Assembly: GCF_932526225.1 (NCBI RefSeq)
Contig: NC_064041.1
Span: forward strand, 9,530,813-9,594,812
Source: Nematostella vectensis
Taxonomy: Eukaryota; Cnidaria; Anthozoa; Actiniaria; Edwardsiidae
Direction: 5' to 3'
DNA length: 64,000 nucleotides
Position numbers and translations under genes: made by a program. Every line of letters starts with the position of its first letter. The first letter of the stretch is position 1. The notes below the pieces were generated by a model, which searched no databases, was not told the DNA's origin, and saw nothing but the letters and a program-made list of their open reading frames with translations. Positions 34,319 to 46,319 of this stretch are shown one piece after another.

Positions 34319-37300
34319 ATGGTGTTTTTCAATACATGTGGGCCCAATGAGGCCATGGTGGTTTCAGGTGAGCAATACATTCTTCAAACATCTATATTTT
34401 GTGTATTAGTGTCGCGAAATAGTGTGTTTTGGTCCATTATTCCTACTCCGACCTTTCATGCTAAACGGCATCTTTGACTTCGTTGTACAGGTTGTTTTCA
34501 CGCGAGGCCAGCGCTAGTTTCCGGTGGACGGATATTTGTGTGGCCGGTCTTTCAGAAGCTGCAAAGGTAGAAACCTTAAACTGTGACCCTGGTGTAGATT
34601 GTAAAAGTTTTAATCGCGTTACGATTGAATGATTTGTGTTCCCATATCTACTTGTACACGGCATGCATGCAAACACCCCCCTTTCAACGATTTCTTTCTT
34701 CCGCATTGAAATCTGGTTTTGAAAACTGGAGCGACAGCTGCGTTGGAGCAAAAGCCTGATTTTTAGTCCTAAAATCTAGTTTACTAGTCATCTCTCTAAA
34801 GCTTTCGGCGTTGTTCATTGAAGCAATAAGACATGACGCTTCATTTTATTCATTCTTCCCGAGTTGCAACCCACTCTTAAATATTAGTTAAAACTTTATG
34901 TCACATAATGACTTATAAGCTTATGGATTATAACTATCACCATGAACCCGACTTATTTCTTATTGATGATTTTTAATCGATTTTCACATTGTTCTTGACA
35001 CACAATTTGATTGAGTCTTTGATCAAGATGCTGCATCCAAGTATGACGTAATGCTTTGTTTATAGAACTTTTGCAAACCATTGTTACCATTTTGTTTATA
35101 GGATCTCGTTAAATACCATGACACTTAACGTTGAGTCCCCAAGAGTGTACACAAGACATGGCGTCCCTATTTCAGTCACTGGTATTGCACAGGTATGCAA
35201 AGTATTTTTTCTTAACACATTGACCCCTCAACCGGCCTGTACCGGCTTTGGGAAGTACCCACAACCCAAAAAATTTATAAATTCAAAATAAACACAACAA
35301 GATGAAGATACTCAGGCATCAGTCTAAGGGATAAATGGTCTTGCAGATATGCATCCAACCAAGGTGTTGGCATCTACTCTTAAGCCAAATAATAGCACAG
35401 GTTCTTTGACAAATCTCAAATCGAACAAGGAGAGAAAAGCAGAATCACCCCTCTCAATAAAACGCTCAAAATACCACACAAGGGAGAGAGATCAGCAAAC
35501 ACAGCTCAAGACACAAATAGATACCTTTATTCTGATCCTCCAGGTACATTTCCTTGGCCTCAAAACACAATGTCCATTCCTTGAAGGATTGTACAACCAC
35601 GAAAATATCTTTACGTATTGCAAAACATTCTGGGAGATCCAGGGGAAAATTCACGAGGGGAGGGCCAGTCAACACTCCTCTCCCCAAAGTCAGATGGTTT
35701 TTTATAAGTCTTTTCAACCCGAAGCCAAACGAATCAATTCCAGGTCATACAGACCCAGAATAGCAGTGTAAACAATTTTGGAATCAATTTGGTTTCAGAA
35801 AAGACAGCATTTAGGAGAGCTGTGGTGATTCATTAGAAAATTATTTTCTCATCCGGGCAAAGCCAAACAAAAAAAAATCATCATGAATCCACCTTTGCTT
35901 GCAAATATCCATAAACAAAGCACTCAATTATGCCCCAAAAGACTTCATGATGTCCTGAGACACTCTCCTAATATGCTCATAGCTGTATTTTTGATGAAAA
36001 ATACAAGCAACCATCAACTTGTGCTGGCTTCAGCACAACGACGAGGGATTAAAAGTGGGGACCGCAAAGCACTGTTGGAAAGCTTGGATACCGCTGATTA
36101 GGTGCAGCTGTGTTTGACTTTGACGGGCTGTATAAAACTCAGAATAGGGGGAGAGGTATCTGTTTTCAGTCTGTTTTTTGTAAATTCAGCTCCAAAAAAG
36201 CCAGGAGTCAATGGGTTAACTTATTTTATTTTTATGGCTTCCATCAATCGAAATAAAGGTAATTTTTCATGATCATGATTTTTTTGTGAATTGTGAAAGG
36301 AGTGATTGTGATTGCTGTCATCACCGTAATTACTAAATGGCAAAATTTGATAATCGTGAATCATGATCTATGCTATGGAAATCTGTGAATTGTGATTTTT
36401 GGTTAGGGATTGTTTCCTGGCGTACACTAGTTTATCATTAAGTGTGATTATTGATTTTTGAAACTCATTAATGTGCAGTCTCCGCCCCCTTACCTCCCCT
36501 GTCCTTCACAACAACTATAAACAAGGAGCGATGAAGCAGCATGTTAAGGATAAAAGATGAAATCACACCAATTATCTATGTTCTGGTAAAGGCCAATTTG
36601 AATCAACTAATAAAGATATAGAGTTTGAACACAAAGCGTGACATTTCAAGATAGGCTTTTACTGTATCTTTGTACAAAAATTACTTATCCCATGCTACAT
36701 ATAGACTACTTTAAAGATCAGTTTGCTATGATTGGTAGGGAATGCTGGTTTCAATGGTTTTCTCTTCAAAATTTCAGGTCAAAATTCAAGGACAGAACCA
36801 AGAAATGTTGCATGCGGCATGTCAGCAATTCTTGGGAAAATCTGCGGAGCAGACTCGACATATTGCACTGGAGACACTTGAAGGTCATCAGCGTGCTATC
36901 ATGGGCACCATGACAGTTGAGGTGGGTGATAGGTCATGTTTAGCACCGTGAACTAGCTGAAACTACGTTTTAGTACTGGAACTACCAAACATATTTCTGC
37001 ATGTCATGCTCATTTACTGCTTTTTAACAAATATTTGCAATTTGTAAATAGGAAATTTACAGAGACAGGAAAAAGTTCTCCAAAAGTGTGTTTGAGGTAC
37101 TGTACATACTGTGATACATAACTATTGCAAGTGTAAACCCATTTCAAATAAGGTTGCACTCTGTGAATCTGTGTATCGTAACCTGCAGTGCTTTATGGGT
37201 ATCAAGTAAATAAGCAAATAAGTGTAAATAAAATACAAATACTGGTTTAAAAAGCTGTAGAATTCTTATTTACATTCTTGCGATCATTCACATGGCTTTC

Positions 37301-40300
37301 ATATTCAAGGATTCACCCATTTTTACGATGCCCATGAACCACCGCGGGTTACAACATGGGGTTTTGGTCGCAACCTTTTTTGAAATAGGTTTATATCTCC
37401 GTCTTATTAAAGCTTACTGTAGTTTCTCGGATTTTGTGTAAGAGACAAGCATAAACCTGTGGTCCAACCTTCTAACATTTCTCTTTGAAAAGGGATGTTG
37501 CATGTTTGTAAAAGAAGAGTGTTGCTCTCAGTGTCACCCCTAGCTACAGTACTTTTATCTGAACCCAGATGGCAAAGAGCAATTGGATGTGCTTCCATTT
37601 GTATCCATTTTAATTATTTATCAGTTTTGTTTGACGCTTTATAAATACATCCCTTTCAGGTCGCTTCATCTGATCTTGTCAATATGGGTATCAGTATTGT
37701 CAGTTACACAATCAAAGATATCCGTGATGAAGAGGTAAAACATGCAGTGTGCTAATAACATTTATGCTCCCTTTACTTGCAATTCCATATGAAATGTATC
37801 TCCAGCTATCTGCTTTATTGAATAATGTCTTAATCATCATGTTTTGCAATCAAAGGAGCTTCAGTTGCAGATGTTCGCTAGTTCACAACTGCATTATATT
37901 CTCTGGTCACATTGATCACAAATTTAGCTGTTTAGTTGCTAATTTTGGGCCCTTCTAGTGTGTGCCATACTGGTATTGTATGATAGATTATTAAGATTTT
38001 ATACTTGTGTAGGGGTACCTACATGCCCTTGGTATGTCCAGAACAGCCCAGGTCAAGCGAGATGCCAGGATTGGTGAGGCAGAAGCCAAGAGAGACTCTG
38101 GAATCAAGGTGGGCATCCTTATTCTGCAACACATAATCACTACAGCATGTCTAACCTGTCATTTCATATACAGTACATCTTATACATTCACCCGTAGTAT
38201 TTCTATGAGCATTTGATTGACATGCAGGTAACTTCCCCTAAACTTCTGTACTGTATGTGCATATAAGTCAAAGAAAGATCACAAAGTATACTAATTTTAT
38301 TTATTTCTCTGATATTTTTATTTTGTGAATAATGTGATAAAAAGTTTTTCATAATGTGTTCTGATGCATTATACAGTACACATACATAAATATGATGTAA
38401 AGTACAAGGGTCACTTGTTCAACATGTACTAGATAGTGATAATGTACAGTACCATTTAATGAATGCAGGAAGCCATTGCTGAGGAAGCACGTCTGAAGGC
38501 CAAGTATGAGAATGACACACAGATAGCAAAAGCAAAGAGGGACTTTGAGCTCAAGAAAGCAGGCTATGACATTGAAGTTCAAACCAAGGTATTGTAAATT
38601 TTGAGTTTTCTCTAATTTAATTATAAACAAGTGAAATTAGCTCATGCTTTATTATGCCCCTTTAGCCCAAATGCTTCCCTCAAAACATGAATGCTTACAC
38701 AATAGTTGACTTTGTTAGCACTTGTACAATTTGTATTCTGGCAAATCTGCATTGTGAGATAAGATCTCAGAACAGATCACCAAGGATAAGTGAGGATGAC
38801 AGACAGTTGATTTCAAGCAAGGAACAGATACCAACAGTAGATAAGAGAAAAAGATCTTCTAAATGTGGAGATGCTGTTGCTCCTTAAGAAATATTAGCTG
38901 CTGGCGATATTCTGCAGAATGCTTGATGCCTTACTTGCTTTTAATGATGATCATTACCCTAGAATTGTTTAAATACAGTAATTGTTACAGTAAACTCTTG
39001 GTCTGATAAGTTGGGGTTAAACACCGGAGGTCGCCTGACCTTGCGCTACATGAACCATGGACAACCAGGCCACATCTCCCACCCCACCCCCCCCCCCCCC
39101 CCCCCGGGAAGTACCTGTCAAACTGATAAGGGACTGGTTGATTGTTATTCGGAGCAGAGTCTAGACTCAAGACTGAGCTTGAATATATTCAACCACATAT
39201 TATTGCTTTTCAGAATGCCACTTCCCAAATGGCCTGACCTTGCGCTACATGAACCATGGACAACCAGGCCACATCTCCCACCCCCCCCCCCCCTGCCCCC
39301 CCTGGGAAGTACCTGTCAAACTGATAAGGGGCTGGTCGATTGTTATTCGGAGCAGAGTCTAGACTCAGACTGAGCTTGAATATATTCAACCACATATTAT
39401 TGCTTTTCAGAATGCCACTTCCCAAATGGCTTACAACCTCCAGGCTGCCGTCACCAAGCAGAAGATCAAGGAGGAGGAAATGCAGATTAAAGTTGTTGAG
39501 AGGGGCCAGCAGATCAAAGTCCAGGAGCAGGTATTGAACATGTAGGGAGAACAATCTTACAAAACACCAAGCACTTCTGTTTTGGTACCAAAATAATTCA
39601 ATATAATACAACCAATATGTGCTGGTACTGTTGTTACTCAAACAAGCACATTAAGCATGCTTTGTGAGTTGGCTTACTACTTAATAAAATCATGCAAAGT
39701 GCATGCTCTTTTTCCACTGTGGGAACAATAGCAGAGATGTAAACTCACAAAATTTTGCATCTTATCACAAGCCTACTTTTTGTTAGAATGTTCATACATC
39801 CTCTGTATTCACCCGCATTGGTTTTTTATCTTCACATATTTACTGTATTTCCACCGATTTCACAAGATTTCTGTTGGGCTGCGGCTATGTAATAGATACC
39901 AATGTGGTGGAGCCATGGGAATCTAGAGCCCTGTGCAATGTTTTGTTTGATGACACAAAAATAACATGTACATTCAACACAATTATTTGATAAAAATGTT
40001 TTCCTTTTTTTTTTTGGGGGGGGGGGGAATTGTCATGGAAGCCAAGGAGTGCCATGTTTTGTCAGTGGCTAAACACACAAACATGTAGATCAAGTTCACA
40101 AGTTACGGTATGATGATTTCAGGAAATTGCTCGCCGTGAGCGTGAGTTGGAAGCTACTGTACGGCAGCCAGCTGAAGCTGAGAAATACAGGTTGGAAAAG
40201 CTAGCCGAAGCAAATAGGTGAGTGATGTTTATTTGGTAATAAGGACTGCCGTATTTCCCTGGCATATAATGCGCATCCGCGTATAATCAGCACCCCAATT

Positions 40301-43300
40301 TTCAAGGCCTTTTCCAAAAAAAAAAACGAAAATCTGTGTATAATACGCACCCTTATAGAATAAACAAGGAAATGAGAAACAACCAAAAAAGAAACAGGAG
40401 TACATGTATCAAGATGAGCCAAATTTTCCGATTCGCAATCACGATCATTTTATTTATACATAAGTATGGTAAAGGCTTTTCTACATCTCAAATAAAGGTG
40501 ATAATCACTTTGAACTTGTTAGGCATAAGCAGCTCATATTAGCACAACTGCAAAGCTGTTATTCTCATTGCTGCACATTTTTATTTTACATGGAACATCG
40601 AAAAGAGAGCTTGCGTTCGTTCACTGCAATGACCGTCGGTTTGGACGAGGTACAAAGAGACTGGGTCGAGTAAATTTCGACATGGCCGACAAGAAAATCG
40701 CGTAGGAAGCATAAATAATTGCTGTTTACCTGGCGAGTTTTTGGGCTTAATTTTTTACAAAACACATGATGAGGAAATTAAAGATACTGTAAATTTTTAA
40801 AAATGAACCAGGTTATCATTACCATTCATGAGGATGTACATACTCTCTTACATATTTTATCTTACAGGAACCGTGTTATTTTGGAGGCTGAAGCACAATC
40901 TGAGGCTATAAAGGTAGAGGGTACTATCCTATTCACTAATCTACCTACCCAGTACACACAGTACTACACTGGGTTGATCTACTTTTTTCTTTATACTGCA
41001 ACAGATTGCTGTGTTCCTTGTTGAATGCAGCTAATCTTGTTTCACTTCTTTATTTAAGTCTCTGCTTTGAAAAAGAGTGGTGTGCATGGAAAGATGTCCT
41101 TATCTATTCAATCAAGTGAAGATTATCCAAAACAGTTTGCTCATATTATTTCTGCTCATTGTATCGTTGTGGGGGTAATTAAGGCTAAGCAAACACGCCA
41201 GTAGTTAAAAAAACAACTGATTTACTTCAGCCGTGCTTTCAACCTCGTGTTCCTACATTCATAGCGCGCGTACCCCAGGGATACCATTACACTCATAATG
41301 AGAGCTACAGTATGTACTGTGAATTAACATTTAACATATTTACCCGAGAATAAGACGCACTAGCATATAAGACACACCCAGAATTCTGAGCTCAAAATAG
41401 TAAAAAAAAAAAGGCAAAAGTTTAAAACTTGCATGGCGTGTAAATTGAAAAAAAAAAAGGCTATAAAGAATTACTAGAGAGCCTCCTTAAGATTCACTTT
41501 CACATGCATTGCGCCTCATCCATAAATATTATCTGATATTTATTTCAGATTTTACAAATTAGAATCTTTGGTGATTATATTTGCCACAGATCAGATCGAT
41601 CGCATGCTTTGAATGGGCTATTAATAGGTTTTCTTGAAGCTAATTTTTGAAAATAATAACCAGCGAGAGGCCTTAAACATGTCTAAAAGTCTCCCATGGG
41701 CCATGCTAAAAGTCCTAGCTGTATGAACATAAGGATTCAATAGGTTTTTTTTTTACAGACCTCTCCCTGATTATGGTGTTTTTTGCATAAGTTGTGGCCC
41801 TTTCAGAGCTTTTGATGTCTCCCCTTTTATTTTGTTTCCCAGGTAAAGGGAGATGCAGAGGCATTTGCGATTGAGGCTAAGGCCAAGGCTGAGGCAGAGC
41901 AGATGGCCAAGAAGGCAGATGCATGGAAAGAGTACCGCGAGGCTGCCATTGTGGACATGGTCCTTGAAACTATGCCCAAGGTAAGATACAAGTATTGGCA
42001 ACCATCCTAGACGCTAGTGTAGGTAAGATAAAAGTATTGGCATCCATGCTAGACCCTAGTATAGGTAAGATAAAAGTATTGGCATCCATGCTAGACCCTA
42101 GTATTGGTAGGATACAAGTATTGGCATCCAAGCTAGACCCTAGTATAGGTAAGATACAAGTACCAGCATCTGTGCTAGACCCTAGTATAGGTAAGATAAA
42201 AGTATTGGCACCCATGCTAGACCCTAGTATAGCCAAGATACAAGTATTGGCATCCATGCTAGACCCTAGTATACAAGTATCATTTGTGAATAGTGACTTC
42301 CTAGCTGTAGAGTTTCTTCTGGTGAACATAAAGACAATTTGTACTCAAATTTTATCTCTGAAAGTAGAAATTTCGACACTGAAACCGTGTTCTGACTGTC
42401 ATGCAATGTGCACTTCTTCAACCTACCTAAAATGCATAGTGCGGCATCGTGTTGTATCATAAATCAAGCTCATACATGTTTAATTACATATAAAGGTAAC
42501 TTCCCTGGCTACACCCACTGCTTTACTAAACTTGTCATCTTGTGTAACTGTAGATTGCCGCTGAAATCGCTGCACCATTATCACAAGTCAACAAAATCAC
42601 CATGGTGTCTAACGGCAAGGGTGAAGTTGGTGCTTCCAAGGTGACTGGCGAGATCCTCGACATTGTGGCCAAGCTGCCCAAGGCAGTAGAGGCACTTACA
42701 GGAATTGACATCAGTAAGGTAAGGCCTCGGTACATCAAGGGCTCCTAGGGCTGGTGTAATAATGGGGAAATGTCTCTACTAGGGGTGATGTAAAGAGGGG
42801 GCAATGCCTCTCCTAGGGGTGATGTAAAGAGGGGGCAATGTCTCTCCTAGGGGTGATGTAAAGATGGGGCAATGTCTCTCCTAGGGTTGATGTAATGAGA
42901 GGGCAATGCCTCTCCTAGGAGTGATGTAAAGAGGGTCAATGTCTCTCCTAGGGGTGAAGTAATGAGTGGTAAATGCCTCTTCTAGGGGTGATGTAAAGAT
43001 GGGGCAATGTCTCTCCTAGGGGTGATGTAATGAGAGGGTAATGTCTCTCCTAGGGTTGATGTAATGAGAGGGCAATGCCTCTCCTTGGGGTGATGTGAAG
43101 AGGGGGTAATGTCTCTCCTAGGGGTGATGTAAGGAGGGGGCAATGTCTCTCCTAGTGGTGATGTAAAGAGGGGGCAATGCCTCTCCTAGTGGTGATGTAA
43201 GGAGGGTGCAATGTCTCTCCTAGGGGTGATGTAAAGAGGGGGCAATGTCTCTCCTAGGGGTGATGTAAAGAGGGGGCAATGTCTCTCCTAGGGGTGATGT

Positions 43301-46300
43301 AAAGAGGGATGTAATGTCTCTCCTAGGGGTGACGTAAAGAGGGGCAATGTCTATCCTAGGAGTGATTTAAAGAGGGGGTATTGTCTCTACTAGGGTTGAT
43401 GTAAAGAGGGATGAAATGTCTCTCCTTGGGGTGATGTAAAGAGGGGCAATGTCTATCCTAGGAGTGATGTAAAGAGGGGGCATTGTCTCTACTAGGGGTG
43501 ATGTAAAGAGGGGGCAATGTCTCTCCTAGTGGTGATGTAAAGAGGGGCAATGTCTATCCTAGGAGTGATGTAAAGAGGGGGCAATGTCTCTCCTAGGGGT
43601 GAAGTAATGAGTGGTAAATGCCTCTTCTAGGGGTGATGTAAAGATGGGGCAATGTCTCTCCTAGGGGTGATGTAATGAGAGGGTAATGTCTCTCCTAGGG
43701 TTGATGTAATGAGAGGGCAATGCCTCTCCTTGGGGTGATGTGAAGAGGGGGTAATGTCTCTCCTAGGGGTGATGTAAAGAGGGGGCAATGTCTCTCCTAG
43801 TAGTGATGTAAAGAGGGGGCAATGCCTCTCCTAGTGGTGATGTAAGGAGGGTGCAATGTCTCTCCTAGGGGTGATGTAAAGAGGGGGCAATGTCTCTCCT
43901 AGGGGTGATGTAAAGAGGGGGCAATGTCTCTCCTAGGGGTGATGTAAAGAGGGATGTAATGCCTCTCCTAGGGGTGATGTAAAGAGGGGGTTAAAGAGGG
44001 GGCAATGTCTCTCCTAGGGGTGATGTAAAGAGGGATGTAATGCCTCTCCTAGGGGTGATGTAAAGAGGGGGCAATGTCTCTCCTAGGGGAGATGTAAAGA
44101 GGGGGTAATGTCTCTCCTAGGGGTGATGTAAAGAGGGGGCAATGTCTCTCCTAGGGGTGATGTAAAGAGAGGGCAATGCCTCTCCTAGGGGTGATGTAAA
44201 GATGGGGCAATGTCTCTCCTAGGGGTGATGTAATGAGAGGGTAATGTCTCTCCTAGGGTTGATGTAATAAGAGGGCAATGCCTCTCCTAGGGGTGATGTA
44301 AAGAGGGGGTAATGTCTCTCCTAGGGGTGATGTAAAGAGGGGGCAATGTCTCTCCTAGGGGTGATGTAAAGAGGGGGCAATGTCTCTCCTAGTGGTGATG
44401 TAAAGAGGGGGCAATGCCTCTCCTAATGGTGATGTAAAGAGTGGGCAATGTCTCTCCTAGGGGTGATGTAAAGAGGGGGCAATGTCTCTCCTAGGGGTGA
44501 TGTAAAGAGGGGGCAATGCCTCTCCTAGGGGTGATGTAAAGAGGGTGCAATGTCTCTCCTACGAGTGATGTAAAGAGGGGGTAATGTCTCTCCTAGGGGT
44601 GATGTAAAGAGGGGGCAATGTCTCTCGTAGGGGTGATGTAAAGAGGGGGCAATGTCTCTCCTAGGGGTGATGTAAAGAGGGGGCAATGTCTCTCCTAGTG
44701 GTGATATAAAGAGGGGGCAATGCCTCTCCTAGTGGTGATGTAAAGAGGGGGCAATGTCTCTCCTAGGGGTGATATAAAGAGGGGGCAATGTCTCTCCTAG
44801 TGGTGATGTAAAGAGGGGGCAATGTCTCTCCTAGGGGTGATATAAAGAGGGGGCAATGTCTCTCGTAGGGGTGATGTAAAGAGGGGGCAATGCCTCTCCT
44901 AGGGGTGATGTAAAGAGGGGGTATTGTCTCTCCTAGGGTCGATGTAAAGAGGGGGCAATGTCTCTCCTAGGGGTGATGTAAAGAGGGGGCAAGTCTCTCC
45001 TAGGGGTGATGTAAAGAGGGGGCAATGCCTCTCCTAGGGGTGATGTAAAGAGGGGGCAATGTCTCTCCTAGGAGTGATGTAAAGAGGGATGTAATGCCTC
45101 TCCTAGGGGTGATGTAAAGAGGGGGCAATGTCTCTCCTAGGGGAGATGTAAAGAGGGGGCAATGTCTCTCCTAGGGGTGATGTAATGAGAGGGTAATGTC
45201 TCTCCTAGGGTTGATGTAATAAGAGGGCAATGCCTCTCCTAGGGGTGATGTAAAGAGGGGGTAATGTCTCTCCTAGGGGTGATGTAAAGAGGGGGCAATG
45301 TCTCTCCTAGGGGTGATGTAAAGAGGGGGCAATGTCTCTCCTAGTGGTGATGTAAAGAGGGGGCAATGCCTCTCCTAATGGTGATGTAAAGAGTGGGCAA
45401 TGTCTCTCCTAGGGGTGATGTAAAGAGGGGGCAATGTCTCTCCTAGGGGTGATGTAAAGAGGGGGCAATGCCTCTCCTAGGGGTGATGTAAAGAGGGTGC
45501 AATGTCTCTCCTACGAGTGATGTAAAGAGGGGGTAATGTCTCTCCTAGGGGTGATTTAAAGAGGGGGCAATGTCTCTCGTAGGGGTGATGTAAAGAGGGG
45601 GCAATGTCTCTCCTAGGGGTGTTGTAAAGAGGTTGCAATGTCTCCTAGTGGTGATATAAAGAGGGGGCAATGCCTCTCCTAGTGGTGATGTAAAGAGGGG
45701 GCAATGTCTCTCCTAGGGGTGATATAAAGAGGGGGCAATGTCTCTCCTAGTGGTGATGTAAAGAGGGGGCAATGTCTCTCCTAGGGGTGATATAAAGAGG
45801 GGGCAATGTCTCTCGTAGGGGTGATGTAAAGAGGGGGCAATGCCTCTCCTAGGGGTGATGTAAAGAGGGGGTATTGTCTCTCCTAGGGTCGATGTAAAGA
45901 GGGGGCAATGTCTCTCCTAGGGGTGATGTAAAGAGGGGGCAAGTCTCTCCTAGGGGTGATGTAAAGAGGGGGCAATGCCTCTCCTAGGGGTGATGTAAAG
46001 AGGGGGCAATGTCTCTCCTAGGAGTGATGTAAAGATGGGACAATGTCTCTCCTAGAAGTGATGTAATGAGGGGTTATTGTCTCTCCTAGGGGTGATATAA
46101 AGAGGGGGCAATGTCTCTCCTAGAGGTGATGTAAAGAGGGTGCAATGTCTATCCTAGGAGTGATGTAAAGAGGGGGCAATGTCTCTCCTAAGGGTGATGT
46201 AAAGAGGGTGCAATGTCTTTCCTAGGGGTGATGTAAAAGGATGGTTTCATATGATTAATCATTTTATTATTATTTTTTTACGATTTCAGGCAATGTCGCT

Positions 46301-46316
46301 GTCTAATCGAGTATGA
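34319..46316 (+). CDS. FLOT1: Flotillin-1 (reggie-2), complete, fourteen coding exons
   Basis: Flotillin-1 is a membrane-microdomain scaffold that oligomerises with flotillin-2 at the inner plasma membrane and endosomes. Exons: 34319-34367, 34491-34566, 35102-35192, 36778-36921, 37052-37096, 37660-37734, 38013-38108, 38469-38588, 39411-39530, 40123-40217, 40868-40913, 41843-41980, 42554-42718, 46290-46316. All have GT..AG borders and the frame holds throughout, giving 428 residues (human 427). The N-terminus ([13 protein letters not shown]) and [14 protein letters not shown] lie in the SPFH/PHB domain. [14 protein letters not shown] and [11 protein letters not shown] follow. The Glu/Ala-rich coiled-coil flotillin domain ([40 protein letters not shown]) precedes the C-terminal [11 protein letters not shown]. 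The last exon adds only AMSLSNRV before TGA. AATAAA is at 46565-46570. Introns contain a TTAA element, two MITE/TE copies, splice-site duplications and a 3.5-kb minisatellite. Confidence 0.98.
35216..36215. mobile_element. 1-kb TTAA-flanked (piggyBac-like) non-autonomous element in flotillin intron 3
   Basis: TTAA at 35212-35215 precedes CACATTGACCCCT. The mirrored AGGAGTCAATGGG precedes TTAA at 36216-36219, so the TIRs match at about 11 of 13 bases. The element lies 23 bases after the exon 3 border. Internal parts resemble 20895-20975 and 22838-22875, pointing to other broken copies. No transposase is recognised. Confidence 0.75.
37134..37394. mobile_element. MITE copy 3 of the 'CACCTATTTCAAATAAGGTT' family, flotillin intron 5
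   Basis: Starts TAAACCCATTTCAAATAAGG and ends TTTGAAATAGGTTTAT. Internal phrases (AATAAGCAAATAAG, ATGGCTTTCATATTCAAGGA, CACCGCGGGTTAC) match copy 1 most closely. Confidence 0.85.
39032..39430. repeat. ~199-bp tandem duplication copying the flotillin exon 9 acceptor
   Basis: Two copies (about 39032-39230 and 39231-39430) share CCTGACCTTGCGCTACATGA, a C-run, GGAAGTACCTGTCAAACTGA and ATTATTGCTTTTCAG. Each ends with the exon 9 acceptor plus AATGCCACTTCCCAAATGGC. Only the second is followed by the real exon. Using the first acceptor (exon start 39213) would read N-A-T-S-Q-M-A then TGA. Confidence 0.95.
40248..40372. mobile_element. Transposon-like fragment with GTATAAT/GCGCA termini
   Basis: CCGTATTTCCCTGGCATATA and ATGCGCATCCGCGTATAATC are followed by the mirrored TGTGTATAATACGCACCC. 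This terminus style is seen in dispersed elements of many animals. A related phrase (CCGAGAATAAGACGCAC) occurs at about 41344. Ends not defined. Confidence 0.4.
41981..42275. repeat. 42-bp tandem repeat, seven units, each with a splice-donor-like start
   Basis: The unit begins exactly at the flotillin exon 12 donor. GTAAGATACAAGTATTGGCA at 41981 is followed by GTAAGATA at 42023 and 42065, with further, partly mutated copies about every 42 bases. Most copies have AG|GTAAGAT, so they resemble the real 5' splice site. Exon extension to any later copy hits TAG ten codons in. Confidence 0.95.
42745..46240. repeat. 34-bp minisatellite, about 103 copies, last flotillin intron
   Basis: The unit is GGGGTGATGTAAAGAGGGGG followed by CAATGTCTCTCCTA. 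Variants (ATGG, CGAG, TTGATG, GGGATG) occur in the same order in distant blocks. For example, CCTAATGGTGATGTAAAGAG is at 44422 and 45374, exactly 952 bases (28 units) apart. A block near 42956 recurs 645 bases later. The array fills nearly the whole 3.57-kb intron between exons 13 and 14. Confidence 0.97.
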
Positions 46317-46319
46317 AAG

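Noticed and set aside
41995-42462. 155-codon frame with [14 protein letters not shown] repeats
   Set aside because: It lies in a flotillin intron, out of frame with exon 12, and results from the 42-bp period being a multiple of three.
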